Below are positions 52,836-64,000 of a stretch of DNA of 64,000 nt, piece after piece. Under the pieces are notes generated by a model. That model saw nothing but the letters and a program-made list of their open reading frames with translations. It had not been told where the DNA came from and made no database searches. Each line of letters opens with the position of its first letter. Positions within the stretch are counted from its first letter, which is position 1. The stretch is taken from contig CAWCPX010000005.1 of NCBI GenBank assembly GCA_963797605.1, positions 496,001 through 560,000 of the forward strand, read 5' to 3'. Origin of the DNA: DASQPR01 sp963797605 (lineage in GTDB: Bacteria; Actinomycetota; Actinomycetes; Mycobacteriales; Micromonosporaceae). The position numbers and the translations under genes are program-made.

Positions 52836-55433
52836 CTACTCGCCGCCGTTGCGCAATCCGTCCAGAACCTGCTCCAGTTCGTCGCCCTTGATCAGCACGT
52901 CGCGGGCCTTGGAGCCCTCGGACGGGCCGACGATGCCACGGGTCTCCATCAGGTCCATCAGGCGCCCGGCCTTGGCGAACCCGACGCGGAGCTTGCGCTG
53001 CAGCATCGACGTGGAGCCGAACTGGCTGGTCACGACCAGTTCGACCGCCTGCAACAGCAGTTCGAGGTCGTCGCCGATGTCCTCGTCGGGCTTCTTCTTC
53101 GTCTCGGTCGGCACCACCAGCACGTCGGGGCGGAACTCCGGCTCCCGCTGGTTCTTGCAGAACTTCACCACGTCGAGGATCTCGGCCTCGGTGACCCACG
53201 CGCCCTGGAGCCGGATCGGCTTGGACGCGCCCATCGGCAGGAACAGCCCGTCGCCGCGGCCGATCAGCTTCTCCGCGCCGGGCTGGTCAAGGATGACCCG
53301 CGAGTCGGCCAGGCTGGACGTGGCGAACGACAGCCGGGACGGCACGTTCGCCTTGATCAGGCCGGTCACCACGTCGACGCTCGGGCGCTGGGTCGCGAGC
53401 ACCAGGTGGATGCCGGCGGCGCGGGCCAGCTGGGTGATGCGCACGACCGCGTCTTCGACGTCGCGCGGCGCGACCATCATCAGGTCGGCCAGCTCGTCGA
53501 CGACCACGAGCAGGTACGGGTACGGGCGGATGACGCGCTCGCTTCCGGGCAGCGGCTTGATCGCGCCGGAACGCACCTTGCGGTTGTAGTCGTCGATGTG
53601 GCGTACGCCGGCCGCCGCCAGGTCGTCGTAGCGCATGTCCATCTCGCGGACGACCCAGTCGAGGGCGTCGGCCGCCTTCTTCGGGTTGGTGACGATCGGC
53701 GTGACCAGGTGCGGGATGCCCTCGTAGTGCGTCAGCTCGACGCGCTTCGGGTCGATCAGCAGCAGCCGGACCTCGTCGGGCGTCGCCCGGGCGAGGATCG
53801 AGACCAGGATCGTGTTGAGGCACGACGACTTGCCGGCGCCGGTCGCGCCCGCGATCAGGATGTGCGGCATCTTCGCCAGGTTGGTGACGACGTAGCCGCC
53901 CTCGATGTCCTTGCCGAGCGCGACCGTCAGCGGGTGCGTGTCGGCGGCGGCGGCCCGGGAGCGCAGCACGTCGCCGAGCGAGACGTTCTCCCGGTCGCTG
54001 TTGGGCACCTCGATGCCGACAGCGCTCTTGCCCGGGATCGGGCTGATGATGCGCACGTCCGGGGACTTCACCGAGTAGGCGATGTTGCGGGACAGCTGCG
54101 TGATCCGCTCGACCTTGACGCCCGGGCCCAGCTCGACCTCGTAGCGGGTGACGGTCGGGCCGCGCGTGAAGCCGGTGACCGCGGCGTCGACGTCGAACTG
54201 GTCGAACACGCCGGTGAGCGCCGCGATGACCTCGTCGTTGGCCTTGCTACGTGCCTTCGGTGCCTCGCCGGCCGCGAACATGTTGGCGGGCGGCAACTTG
54301 TAGGCCGGATCGGAGAACGGGAGTTGTTCGGCGCGCAGCGGCGCCGGCGAGTGCTCGGGTGCCGGCAGCGACGACGTGTTCTTGCGGGACCCGGCCGGCC
54401 GTGACGACGTGCGCGACAGGGCCACGGTGTCGTGCGCGATCTCGAACTCGGCGTCGGGTGACACATTGCGCGGCACGTCCCGCGGCGCGACCGCCGGCCG
54501 GTCACCGGCGAGGCTGCCCTGGCGGCGGCGCGTCGTCGGGCGCCGGGATCTCGGCTCCGCATCGAGGTCGACGTCGTCGTAGTCATCGACGTCGGTATCG
54601 GTGTCGTCGTCGCCGTACTCGGCCGCGAACTGCCGGGCCGAGCGGCCCATCGCGATGTCACGGAGCTGGCCGAGGCGCTCCGGGATGCGGTTGACCGGCG
54701 TCGCGGTGACCACGAGCACGCCGAACGCGGTCAGCATGACCAGCACCGGCACGGCCACCCAGGAACTGACCGCGTGGGCCAAGCCGCCACCGGTGATGCG
54801 CCCGAGCACGCCACCGGCCGACGCGGCCTGGAACAGCGGCACACCCTGACCATGGTGGAGGTTGACCAGCCCGCTGACGCCGGCGATCATCGTGGTCCAG
54901 CCGACGACGCCGCGGCCGCGATGCTCCTCGGGCGTCTGCGAGCGCATCAGGCGGACAGCGTTGATGAGCAGGATGATCGGCAGCAGCACGGCCGCCGAGC
55001 CGAACAGCAGCCGGGCGAACTCGTTGACGGCGTCGCCCACGACCCCGCCGGCGCTGAACCAGACCGCGACCGTGAGCAGCAGGAACAGGGCGAACGCGAG
55101 CAGACCGGCGCCGTCGCGCTGGTGTTCGGCGTCGAGGTCGCGAGCGGTGGCGGCGTGGCGGCCGACGGCGCGGAAGGCCCAGCCGATGCCGTGTGCGACG
55201 CCCATCCAGAGGCCGCCGAGGATGCGGCCGAGCACGTCGAGCGGACCCATGCCGCTGGCCGTGCTCCGTCTGCGGGCGGCTCGGCGGGTCGCGGCGGTCG
55301 TGCGTTTGGCCGGGCGGCGAGCGGGCCACGGCTCCCGGGGTGCGGCGGCCCGGCTCGCGGGCGTGCGAGTGGCCGGCGTCGCACGCGGGGTCGCGGCGCG
55401 TCGCCGGTTCGTCTGAGAGGTACGGCCCGCCAT
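52836..55433 (-). CDS. ftsK: DNA translocase FtsK/SpoIIIE
   Basis: About 865 residues. A basic Arg/Ala/Thr-rich N-terminus, four membrane helices (about 65-250), an acidic linker (DDDTDTDVDDYDDVDLDAEP region) and the motor: Walker A IAGATGAGKSSCLNTILVS, Walker B YLLVVVDELADLMM, and VLATQRPSVDVVTGLIKANV. The C-terminal gamma winged helix (LLLQAVELVVTSQFGSTSML) reads KOPS-like sites. It pumps chromosomes through the septum. ATG 55433 or GTG 55436 starts it. Confidence 0.96.
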   Translation of the reverse strand: MAGRTSQTNRRRAATPRATPATRTPASRAAAPREPWPARRPAKRTTAATRRAARRRSTASGMGPLDVLGRILGGLWMGVAHGIGWAFRAVGRHAATARDLDAEHQRDGAGLLAFALFLLLTVAVWFSAGGVVGDAVNEFARLLFGSAAVLLPIILLINAVRLMRSQTPEEHRGRGVVGWTTMIAGVSGLVNLHHGQGVPLFQAASAGGVLGRITGGGLAHAVSSWVAVPVLVMLTAFGVLVVTATPVNRIPERLGQLRDIAMGRSARQFAAEYGDDDTDTDVDDYDDVDLDAEPRSRRPTTRRRQGSLAGDRPAVAPRDVPRNVSPDAEFEIAHDTVALSRTSSRPAGSRKNTSSLPAPEHSPAPLRAEQLPFSDPAYKLPPANMFAAGEAPKARSKANDEVIAALTGVFDQFDVDAAVTGFTRGPTVTRYEVELGPGVKVERITQLSRNIAYSVKSPDVRIISPIPGKSAVGIEVPNSDRENVSLGDVLRSRAAAADTHPLTVALGKDIEGGYVVTNLAKMPHILIAGATGAGKSSCLNTILVSILARATPDEVRLLLIDPKRVELTHYEGIPHLVTPIVTNPKKAADALDWVVREMDMRYDDLAAAGVRHIDDYNRKVRSGAIKPLPGSERVIRPYPYLLVVVDELADLMMVAPRDVEDAVVRITQLARAAGIHLVLATQRPSVDVVTGLIKANVPSRLSFATSSLADSRVILDQPGAEKLIGRGDGLFLPMGASKPIRLQGAWVTEAEILDVVKFCKNQREPEFRPDVLVVPTETKKKPDEDIGDDLELLLQAVELVVTSQFGSTSMLQRKLRVGFAKAGRLMDLMETRGIVGPSEGSKARDVLIKGDELEQVLDGLRNGGE

Positions 55434-55526
55434 CACCTCATACGGTAACGGTGCGGACGCCGGTTAACCGTCTCGGCGCGCCGTAAGCCCGGAGTCGGAC
55501 GCGAACTGTGATCATGTCTGGAAGCT

Positions 55527-56462
55527 CTACGCGGCCAGCGGTCCCGGATCCGCCGGCGCCGCGTCCGGTTCGGCCGCGGTCACCGGCCGGGGCATCACGA
55601 TCCGCCAGCCATGCCGCGCCACCAGCGGAAACACGACGGCGGCCACGGTCAGGCCGGCTAGCGCGTCGCTCAGGTAGTGGTAGCGCGTGTAGACCACGGC
55701 GACCGTGAGCCCGATCGTGAAGGGCAGCACCCACCGGAACGCCTTCGGGCCGAACAGCGCCCGGATCGCGAGCAGCGCCGTCCACGCGCCCGCGACGTGC
55801 GCGGACGGGAAGCACGCGCCGAGCGGGTCCCCTTTGGCCATGATGAACCGCTGCACCGGCACGATCACGTAACCGGTCAGGGTCTCCGGGTGCAGTCGGC
55901 CGGCCAGCGACACCCCGGGGCCCGCCAGCGGCACGACGAGAAAGCCGAGGTAGCAGACGTACAGGGCGGTCATCAGGGCGAAGACGTACCGCTCCAGGTC
56001 GACGTCCCGTCGGGCCCGGAACAGCAGGAACGGCGGCACCAGGAAGAACAGGTAGAAGCCGAAGTAGCAGGCGTACAGCGACTCGGTCAGCGGCGGCGTC
56101 ACGATGTGCCCGATGGCGACGTTCGGATGCGTGCCGAACGCCGTCAGCTCCCACGAGTTCATGCCCGCGTCGAGGTAATGACCACGGAAGACGAGCACGT
56201 AACGGTCGACAGACGAATACAACAGAGCGGAAAGCGGCAGCGGGTACGCGTAGCGGAGCAGCAACAGCGGCCGGTTGCCGGGCCGGGCATCGTGGATCCA
56301 CGACGAGCGCCACGATCAGCAGCGCGGCCGAACCGGCGGCGATCGGAACGACGTACCACTGTGGAACTCGGCTGTGAAAAATCGTGACAAGCGCCGAAAT
56401 GATGGCGAGGTATCCGAGCGTCAGCGCGTCAGGGGGCGAAGCCGGGGCCGTAAGACGTTCAT
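55527..56462 (-). CDS. PAP2-family membrane phosphatase (frame-broken near the start)
   Basis: About 310 residues with several membrane helices. The PAP2 active-site motifs appear as FPSAHVAGAW and YTRYHYLSDALAG, similar to the inositol-phosphotransferase/lipid phosphatase subgroup of actinobacteria. An extra C near 56293 separates GSAALLIVALVVD from RPGNRPLLLLRYAYPLPLSA, and two further extra bases are implied between the ATG at 56462 and DALTLGYLAIISA. The start is therefore uncertain. Substrate unknown. It is divergent from pepN. Confidence 0.75.
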
Positions 56463-56524
56463 AGTGCCGGAGAGTCTACGAAGACCGGTGCACCGGCCGC
56501 CAGCGGAGCCCGTAGCCTGCAGGA

Positions 56525-59128
56525 ATGCCCGGACAGAACCTCACCCGTGACGAGGCCGCGAGCGCTCAGCGCTCGTACACGTCGACGGCCTACGGCGTCG
56601 ATCTGGACTTCTCCGCCGGCGGCGACACCTTCGACTCGGTCACCGAGATCCGGTTCACCGCGACCGAGCCGGGCGCCTCGACCTTCGTCGACCTCGTCGC
56701 CGACGCGGGTGCGCGAGATCACGCTGAACGGCCGGGCGCTCGATCCGGACAGTCGCCTACACCGACGGCCGGGTCACCCTCGACGGGCTCGCCGCCGACG
56801 AACGTGGTGCGGATCGCGGCCGACTGCGCCTACACGAACACCGGCGCAGGGCCTGCACCGCACGATCGATCCGGTCGACGGCCGCATCTACCTCTACACG
56901 CACTTCGAGGCGCCGGACGCGCGCCGGCTGTTCGCGACGCTTCGAGCAGCCCGACCTCAAGGCGGCGTTCGCGTTCACGGTCACCGCGCCGGCCGGCTGG
57001 ACGGTGCTGTCCAACTCGCCGACGCCCGCGCCGGAGCCCGTCGCGCGACGGCGTCTGCGACCTGGCGGTTCGCGCCGACGCCGCGGATCTCGACGTACAT
57101 GACCGCGGTGATCGCCGGCGAGTACCACGTCGTGCACGACTCGCACACCACGCCGGCCGGGCAGGACGATCCCGCTCGCGGTCGCCTGCCGCGCGTCGAT
57201 GGCCGAGCACCTCGACGCCGACGACATCTTCGCGCTCACCAAGCAGGGCTTCGACTACTACATCGGACACGTTCGCCCAGCCCGTACCCGTTCGACGAAG
57301 TACGACCAGGTCTTCGTGCCCGAGTACAACATCGGCGCGATGGAGAACGTCGGCTGCGTGACCGTCGTCGAGCGAGTACATCTTCCGGTCCCAGGCGACC
57401 GATGCCGACTACCAGAGCCGGGCCGAGACACTGCTGCACGAGATGGCGCACATGTGGTTCGGCGACCTCGTCACCATGCGCTGGTGGGACGACCTGTGGC
57501 TGAAGGAGTCGTTCGCGACGTACATGGCGGTCCGTGCCTGGCCGAGGCGACCCGCTTCACGCACGCGTGGACCGACGTTCGCCAACGCCGGCAAGGCCTG
57601 GGGCCTGCGGCAGGACGAGCTGCCGTCGACGCATCCGATCGTCGCCGACATCCGCGACCTCGAAGACGTCGCGGTCAACTTCGACGGCATCACGTACGCC
57701 AAGGGCGCGGCGGTGCTCAAGCAGCTCGTCGCCTGGGTCGGCGACGGAGGAGTTCTTCGCCGGCGTACGGCACTACTTCGACGAGCACGCCTGGGGCAAC
57801 ACGACGCTGGCCGACCTGCTCGCGCGCTGGAGAAGACCGTCCGGGCGGGACCTGTCCGCGTGGTCGCGCGAGTGGCTGCAGACCGCCGGCCCGAACACGC
57901 TGCGACCGGCGTTCACACTCGACGACGCCGGCCGGTTCACCTCGTTCGAGGTGCGGCAGACGGCCCCGGCGACCACCCCACGCTGCGCGTCGCACCGGAT
58001 CGCGATCGGCCTCTACGCGCTGCGTGGACGGCGCCCTGGTGCGCACCGCGCCGGCACGAACTCGACGTCGTCGGCGCCGCACACCGAGTGCCGGACCTCG
58101 TCGGCGCGCAGCGGCCCGACCTGGTGCTGCTCAACGACGACGACCTCACGTACGCCAAGACTCCGGCTCGACGACGCGTCGCTGGCGACCGTGCGCGAGC
58201 ACATCGGCGCGTTCACCGACCCGCTCCCCCGCGCGCTGTGCTGGGCCGCGGCCTGGGACATGACCCGCGACGCGGAACTGGCCGGCGAGCGACTACATCG
58301 CGCTGGTGCTCGCGCGGCATCGGCGCGCGAGACCGACATCGGCGTGGTCGAGACGCTGCTCGACCCGGTCGCGCAGTGCCTCGACCGGTTCGTCGCCCCG
58401 CGCACCTGGCCGCCGTGGCGACCCGGGTCGGCGCGCGCGGCCCGGGCGGCCCTGGACGCGGCCGCGCCCGGCAGCGACCTGCAGCTGGCCTGGGCCCGGT
58501 TGCTCGCCACGGCGTGCGCCGACGTCGGCCGACGCCGAGCTGACGCTGATCGCCGGGCTGCGTCGACGGGTCCGCCACGATCGACGGTCTGGCCATCGAC
58601 GCCGACCTGCGCTGGGCGCTCGTCGCGGCGCTGGTGCGCGCGGGCCGGATCGACGCGGGCGAGATCGAGGCCGAAGCGGCGGCCGACCGCACCACCGCCG
58701 GCGCCGAGTACGCGGCCGGGGCGCTGGCGGCCCGGCCGACCGCCGAGGCGAAGGCGGCCGCCTGGGCGAGCGTGATCGACCGGGACGACCTGCCGAACGG
58801 CACCCAGGACGCGATCATCGGCATCGGACGCAACCGGGGCGGCACCGGTTTCGCGCAGGCATCGCAGGCCGGCGCTGCTGCGAACCGTACGTCGAGCCGT
58901 ACTTCGACGCTGTCGCGACGGTGTGGGCCAGCCGGTCGCTGGAGATCGGGCGGGCGATCGTGGCCGGCCTGTATCCCGCGGAAGGTGATCGCGCCAGGCG
59001 ACCGTCGATCGCACCGACCGTTCCTCGCGGCTGCGGCACCCGTGCCGGCGCTGCGGCGGCTGATCCTGGAGGGGCGCTCCGAGATCGTGCGGGCGCTGGC
59101 GGCCCGGGACCGGGACGCGGCCGGCTGA
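56525..59128 (+). CDS. pepN: Aminopeptidase N, M1 family (many apparent frameshifts)
   Basis: About 860 residues, usual for actinobacterial PepN. Start MPGQNLTRDEAASAQRSYTS; the exopeptidase motif GAMEN is present in NIGAMENVGCVTVVE, and the zinc site HEMAHMWFGDLVTMRWWDDL-WLKES contains HEXXH and the distal Glu. Other blocks (ITYAKGAAVLKQLVAWVGD, DDLPNGTQDAIIGIGRNRGG, LILEGRSEIVRALAARD) are scattered over the three frames, implying an insertion roughly every 60-150 bases. It releases N-terminal residues from peptides. Start and end frames agree, so the insertion total is a multiple of three. Confidence 0.85.
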
Positions 59129-59318
59129 TCGTGGGCCACCCGCGCCGCCATCATCGGCGTGGCGACGCGCGTTCCGCCAGAACTCCGCCGCCACTGCTGT
59201 GAGGCCAAGATCGAACCAGCGGTGACGTCGGCGATCCGAGCCTCTCCGGCGTGTCGCGCAAGCGTGTCGTGGCTGCGTGTCCACGATGGTCGGAGTCGCG
59301 AGGGCTTACTTGAGGGAC

Positions 59319-60241
59319 TTACTGCGGCCGCGGCCAGGTCAGCTTCGCGACCGACATGATCGACGTGACCAGGTCGCCGGCGCCGGACAGCCCCACCGAC
59401 TCACCGCCGGTGATCTGCAGGTACGCGTCGTCACAACCGCCCGGGTCGATGTCGATGGTGGCCACCGTAGCGCCGGGCGTCGCGCCGTGGAAGGTCAGGC
59501 TCATCCGGGCTCAGCGACGCCGGGCACGGCCGAGCACCCGTCGTCTCGACCGGGTCGGCGTTGATCGCCGCGATGATCGCGGCCACCGTGGCCGGGTCGC
59601 TGACGGTCACCGGCCCGTACGTCCGCGGCTTCGCGCTGCCCGGACCGATCACCGGCTGCCGTACGTGATCGTGACGGCGCTGGTCGAGGCGGGAATGAAC
59701 GTGGCCGGATCGCGCGGCGGCACCCAGGTCGTGGTCGCGTCGACACGGAAGACCGTGTGCGATCCGACGGCTTGCGCGGTGACCTCCAGGACGCGCACGG
59801 CGAGCACGCCTTTCTGCACCGGCCAGTCGAAGTCGAGGTCGTAGGTCCACCGTCGCCGCCGGAACTGCCGATGCCGGAGCCGTTCGCGCCGGCCGGTGTC
59901 GGCACGGCCTGAGCACGGCGGTCGGCTTCCGGTCATCTCCCACCACGTCGTGCGGGTGACGGTCGATCGCCGCCGATGCGCCCGTCATCGGCGTGGTGAG
60001 CGTGCGTGGTGCCGCTCGGCTGCCCGGCCAACTGGCGCGCGCCGGCCGGAGCCCGGAACGCGGCGAGGTGGGCCGTCGCGTCGCGGACAGCGAGGTCGTG
60101 AAGCGACTGTGGCGAGGCGGACCCGTGTGGTGCCGAGACCGCCTCGGTGCGACCAGGCCCGGCGGTCGTGCTACCGCAGCCGGCCAGCGTGACGATCGCG
60201 ATCAGGGCAATCGGGGCGAGACCCGCGAGACGTCGTGACAT
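59319..60241 (-). CDS. Putative lipoprotein (frame-broken)
   Basis: A signal peptide with lipobox (LAPIALIAIVTLAGCGS) predicts a lipid-anchored protein of about 300 residues. Blocks recovered in different frames include SLHDLAVRDATAHLAAFRAP, RWTYDLDFDWPVQKGVLAVR, VLEVTAQAVGSHTVFRVDAT, TTWVPPRDPATFIPASTSAV and MSLTFHGATPGATVATIDID. I do not recognise the family. Multiple single-base insertions are implied, so the exact sequence is unreliable. Confidence 0.6.
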
Positions 60242-60275
60242 ACCTCTACGACGCCTCGCGACCTCAGACGGTTCC

Positions 60276-61960
<1,685 letters not shown>

Positions 61961-61965
<5 letters not shown>

Positions 61966-61998
61966 GCGCGTCCTCGCTTCGCTCCGGGCGCGCATGAG
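61961..61998. promoter_or_regulatory. Inverted repeat over the rnj start codon
   Basis: CTCATGCGCG (61961-61970) pairs perfectly with CGCGCATGAG (61989-61998). The rnj ATG (61963-61965) is in one arm and its GAGGA site in the loop, so the transcript could fold to hinder initiation. Confidence 0.5.
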
Positions 61999-62041
61999 GC
62001 ACACAGGCGCTCTGCAACATGATTCACTCGCTCACGCTCGC

Positions 62042-62959
62042 TCATGCGCCCTCCCCCAGGGAGATGCCCGCGGCCGCGGCGTCGGCGCGCAGCGTGGCGA
62101 TCTCTGCCTCGGTCGCGTCGACGAGGGGCAGCCGGACGGGTCCGGATGGAAGGCCCAATTGGGCGAGGCCGGCCTTGACGAGGATCACTCCCTGGGTCCT
62201 GAAGATGCCGGCGAACAGCGGCAGCAGCTCGTGGTGCATGCGGGTGGCCGTGGCGACGTCCCGCGCTCGTACGCTTCGATCATCTGCTTCGTGCCGACGC
62301 CCGTGAAGTGGGTGGAGGTCCCGACGACGCCGACCGCACCGATCGAGAGCGACGCGAGCGTGAACGGGTCGTCGCCGCAGTAGAAGGCCAGGTCGGTGCG
62401 GGCGGTCACCCACGACGTCGCGACGAGGTCGTCCTTGGCGTCCTTGACGCCGACGATGCGCGGGTGCTCGGCGAGCCGGACCAGCGTCTCGGTCGCGATC
62501 GGCACGCCGGTGCGGTGCGGGATGTCGTAGACCAGCATGGGCAGGCCGGTGGCGTCGGCGACGGCGGTGAAGTGGGCGAGCAGCCCGGCCTGCGGCGGCT
62601 TGTTGTAGTACGGCGTGACGACCAGCAGCCCGTGCGCGCCCGCCTTCTCGGCAGGCGCGCCAGCTCGATCGTGTGAGCGGGTGTCGTTGGTGCCGACGCC
62701 GGCCACGATGTGCGCCCGATCGCCGACCGCGTCGACCACGGCGCGCAGCAGCGTTTCCTTCTCGGCGTTGGTGGTCGTCGGCGACTCGCCGGTGGTGCCG
62801 CTGATGACCAGGCCGTCGTTGCCCTGCTCGTCGACGAGGTGGGTGGCGAGGCGGGCGGCGCCGTCGACGTCGAGCGAGCCGTCCGGGAGCGAACGGCGTG
62901 ACCATGGCGGTGATCATGCGGCCGAACGGCCGCCTCGAGTCCGTGACATTGCGTGTCAT
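62042..62959 (-). CDS. dapA: 4-hydroxy-tetrahydrodipicolinate synthase (frame-broken)
   Basis: About 305 residues of the DapA TIM barrel. Blocks: PFGRMITAMVTPF at the start, VGDRAHIVAGVGTNDT, LVVTPYYNKPPQAGLLAHF with the active-site tyrosine, LPMLVYDIPHRTGV, IVGVKDAKDD with the Schiff-base lysine, and LVKAGLAQLGLPSGPVRLPL at the end. It condenses pyruvate and aspartate semialdehyde towards diaminopimelate, upstream of DapF. The blocks occupy alternating frames with a total change divisible by three. ATG 62959 was taken as start. thyX ends 24 bases upstream. Confidence 0.9.
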   Translation of the reverse strand: MTRNVTDSRRPFGRMITAMVTPFAPGRLARRRRRRPPRHPPRRRAGQRRPGHQRHHRRVADDHQRREGNAAARRGRRGRRSGAHRGRRRHQRHPLTRSSWRACREGGRARAAGRHAVLQQAAAGRAARPLHRRRRRHRPAHAGLRHPAPHRRADRDRDAGPARRAPAHRRRQGRQGRPRRDVVGDRPHRPGLLLRRRPVHARVALDRCGRRRRDLHPLHGRRHEADDRSVRARDVATATRMHHELLPLFAGIFRTQGVILVKAGLAQLGLPSGPVRLPLVDATEAEIATLRADAAAAGISLGEGA

Positions 62960-62983
62960 GTGCATAAACCTAACGTGAGTGGC

Positions 62984-63725
62984 TCAGCCCTCAGCGACGA
63001 ACGGACTCGCGGCAATCTGGGTGCCGTCGTCGAGGGTGGAGATGGCGAAATCGTGAAAAACATTTGGTGCGAGCGTCTTCAGGTGGTCGAAGGCACGAGA
63101 TGGCGAGCGCGCGGATCTCGACGTCGGCGTGGTCGGTCGCGCGGGCGGCGATGAAGTGCCGCCACGCTCGGTAGTTGCCGGTGATGACGAGCCGGGTCTC
63201 GGTCGCGCCCGGAAGCAGCGCGCGGGCGGCCTGACGGGCCTGCTTGCGACGCAGCCGGTGTCGCCGACACGCTGTTCGAGCCCGGCGACGAGGTCGTTGT
63301 AAGCGGCGACGCTGGCCTCGGCCGCCGCGACGAATCTTGTGCAGCTCCGGGTCGGCGGCGATCGCCTCGGGCTCGACCATGGCCGGGTCGTCGGCCGGAC
63401 GCGTATCGCTCGGATAACTGGCTGAAGGAGAAGTGGCGGTGCCGGATCAACTCGTGGGTGAGCGAGCGGGAGACGCCGGTGATGTAGAACGACGCGGTCG
63501 CGTGCTCGATCACCGACAGATGGCCGACCTCGAGGATGTGCGCGAGGTAACCGGCGTTGGTCGCGGTGGCCGGGTTCGGCTTGTCCCACGACTGGTAACA
63601 CGCACGGCCCGCGAACTCGGCGAGAGCCTGCCCGCCGTCGCGTCGGTGCTCCAGTCGATGCCGGCCGGCGCCTCGAAGTGCGACCAGGCGATCAACGTGA
63701 CCTGCGGCGACACGGTCTCGGACAA
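62984..63725 (-). CDS. thyX: FAD-dependent thymidylate synthase ThyX (seven apparent frameshifts)
   Basis: About 245 residues. Start MSETVSPQVTLIAWSHFEAP; the ThyX signature RHR-x7-S is intact in ELIRHRHFSFSQLSERY; the FAD and substrate region reads ARALLPGATETRLVITGNYR with AWRHFIAARATDHADVEIRA; the end is APNVFHDFAISTLDDGTQ. It makes dTMP using methylene-tetrahydrofolate and FAD. The frame order requires seven single-base insertions in 742 bases, the densest in the window. It precedes dapA on the same strand, the order seen in many actinobacteria. Confidence 0.9.
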
Positions 63726-63891
63726 ACCGGCTCTCCTCTGCCCCTCGGGCGTGCGCTCGGACGTGTGCGACGGACTCTCGTCCCTGCTGCTGCGACTTTC
63801 ATCCGCAGAGTGGCGGACTTCCGTCCCTGCGAGCCTATCGGGTATGCGCTTACCGGCGCGGCGACCCGCTTGACGCCATGTCGCATCACTA

Positions 63892-63943
63892 TGACGTCAT
63901 ATTGGCATTGACACGACGGCACCGTGACGTCATGATGACGTCA
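63892..63943. promoter_or_regulatory. Three TGACGTCA palindromes before the right-edge gene
   Basis: Perfect TGACGTCA octamers at 63892-63899, 63925-63932 and 63936-63943, spaced 33 and 11 bases, that is about three and one helical turns. The last overlaps the first base of the start codon of the following gene. Same-face spacing suggests cooperative binding of one regulator, possibly the gene's own product. Confidence 0.7.
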
Positions 63944-64000
63944 TGGATTTGACCCCGTACATCGAGTGCCTCCAGCGGGACCTCGCCGCCAGCGCCGCGC
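63943..64000 (+). CDS. Start of a HicB-like antitoxin-type protein (partial)
   Basis: Only 19 codons are inside the window: MDLTPYIECLQRDLAASA. The start resembles a small actinobacterial protein family annotated as HicB-like antitoxin, which begins MDLTPYV and continues as a helical DNA-binding protein. The similarity rests on memory of the family start and is tentative. The three palindromes ending at its start codon suggest autoregulation. Confidence 0.5.
   Translation, partial: MDLTPYIECLQRDLAASAA

Overview
The window is high-GC chromosomal DNA of an actinobacterium. Gene order and protein sequences point to the Micromonosporales/Micromonosporaceae, but this is inferred without any database search. 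The order nrdJ-nrdR-(LysM protein)-lexA-hflX-dapF-miaA-miaB-rny-recX-recA, followed later by clgR-pspA-pspM, cinA, pgsA, rimO, ftsK, rnj, dapA and thyX, is the conserved recA/lexA/ftsK neighbourhood of actinobacteria. GTG starts are common, many genes overlap by ATGA/GTGA, and I see no tRNA, rRNA or CRISPR array.

Layout. 0-6 kb: an acuC fragment, a mercaptopyruvate sulfurtransferase, an IdeR/DtxR iron regulator, a lipoprotein, an Lrp regulator coupled to a DUF5522 protein, an ArsR regulator coupled to a DUF2071 protein, and a lactonase-like metallo-beta-lactamase-fold enzyme. 6-12 kb: B12-dependent ribonucleotide reductase with its repressor NrdR, then lexA divergent from a LysM membrane protein of the SOS division-inhibitor type, with three SOS-type boxes between them. 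12-24 kb: a membrane-anchored repeat protein, hflX, malic enzyme, dapF-miaA-dioxygenase-like operon, a DUF349 protein, miaB, DUF2277 and RNase Y. 25-28 kb: recX, recA (with an operator-like palindrome in its promoter), DUF3046. 28-35 kb: a MocR regulator divergent from a fused PNPOx/GNAT protein, a LysE-type exporter, DUF4262, a two-component system and small membrane proteins. 35-45 kb: the giant helicase Lhr, an ornithine-lipid-type acyltransferase pair, an IS982-family insertion sequence, and a PadR regulator coupled to a signal-peptidase-like protein that lacks the usual catalytic serine. 45-55 kb: SAM hydrolase, endonuclease VIII, the clgR-pspA-pspM envelope-stress operon, cinA, pgsA, rimO and ftsK. 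55-64 kb: a PAP2 protein, aminopeptidase N, a lipoprotein, RNase J, dapA, thyX, and at the right edge the start of a gene preceded by three TGACGTCA palindromes.

Functional themes are DNA damage and nucleotide supply (lexA, recA, recX, LysM protein, nei, nrdJ/nrdR, thyX, lhr), RNA processing and modification (rny, rnj, miaA, miaB, rimO for ribosomal S12), lysine/peptidoglycan precursors (dapA, dapF) and membrane lipids and stress (pgsA, acyltransferase pair, pspA/pspM/clgR).

Data quality matters here. Many conserved genes are broken by frame changes clustered at about 13.5-24.1, 28.6-29.7, 38.9-39.4 and 56.3-63.7 kb. In every case I could resolve, the change is one extra base, never a missing one, while 30.2-38.9 and 40.1-55.4 kb read cleanly. 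I treat those genes as intact genes seen through insertion-type sequence errors and annotate their full spans. The non-coding signals most worth following are the TGACGTCA triplet, two copies of an inverted-repeat intergenic element, the SOS-type boxes and the hairpin-masked transposase start.
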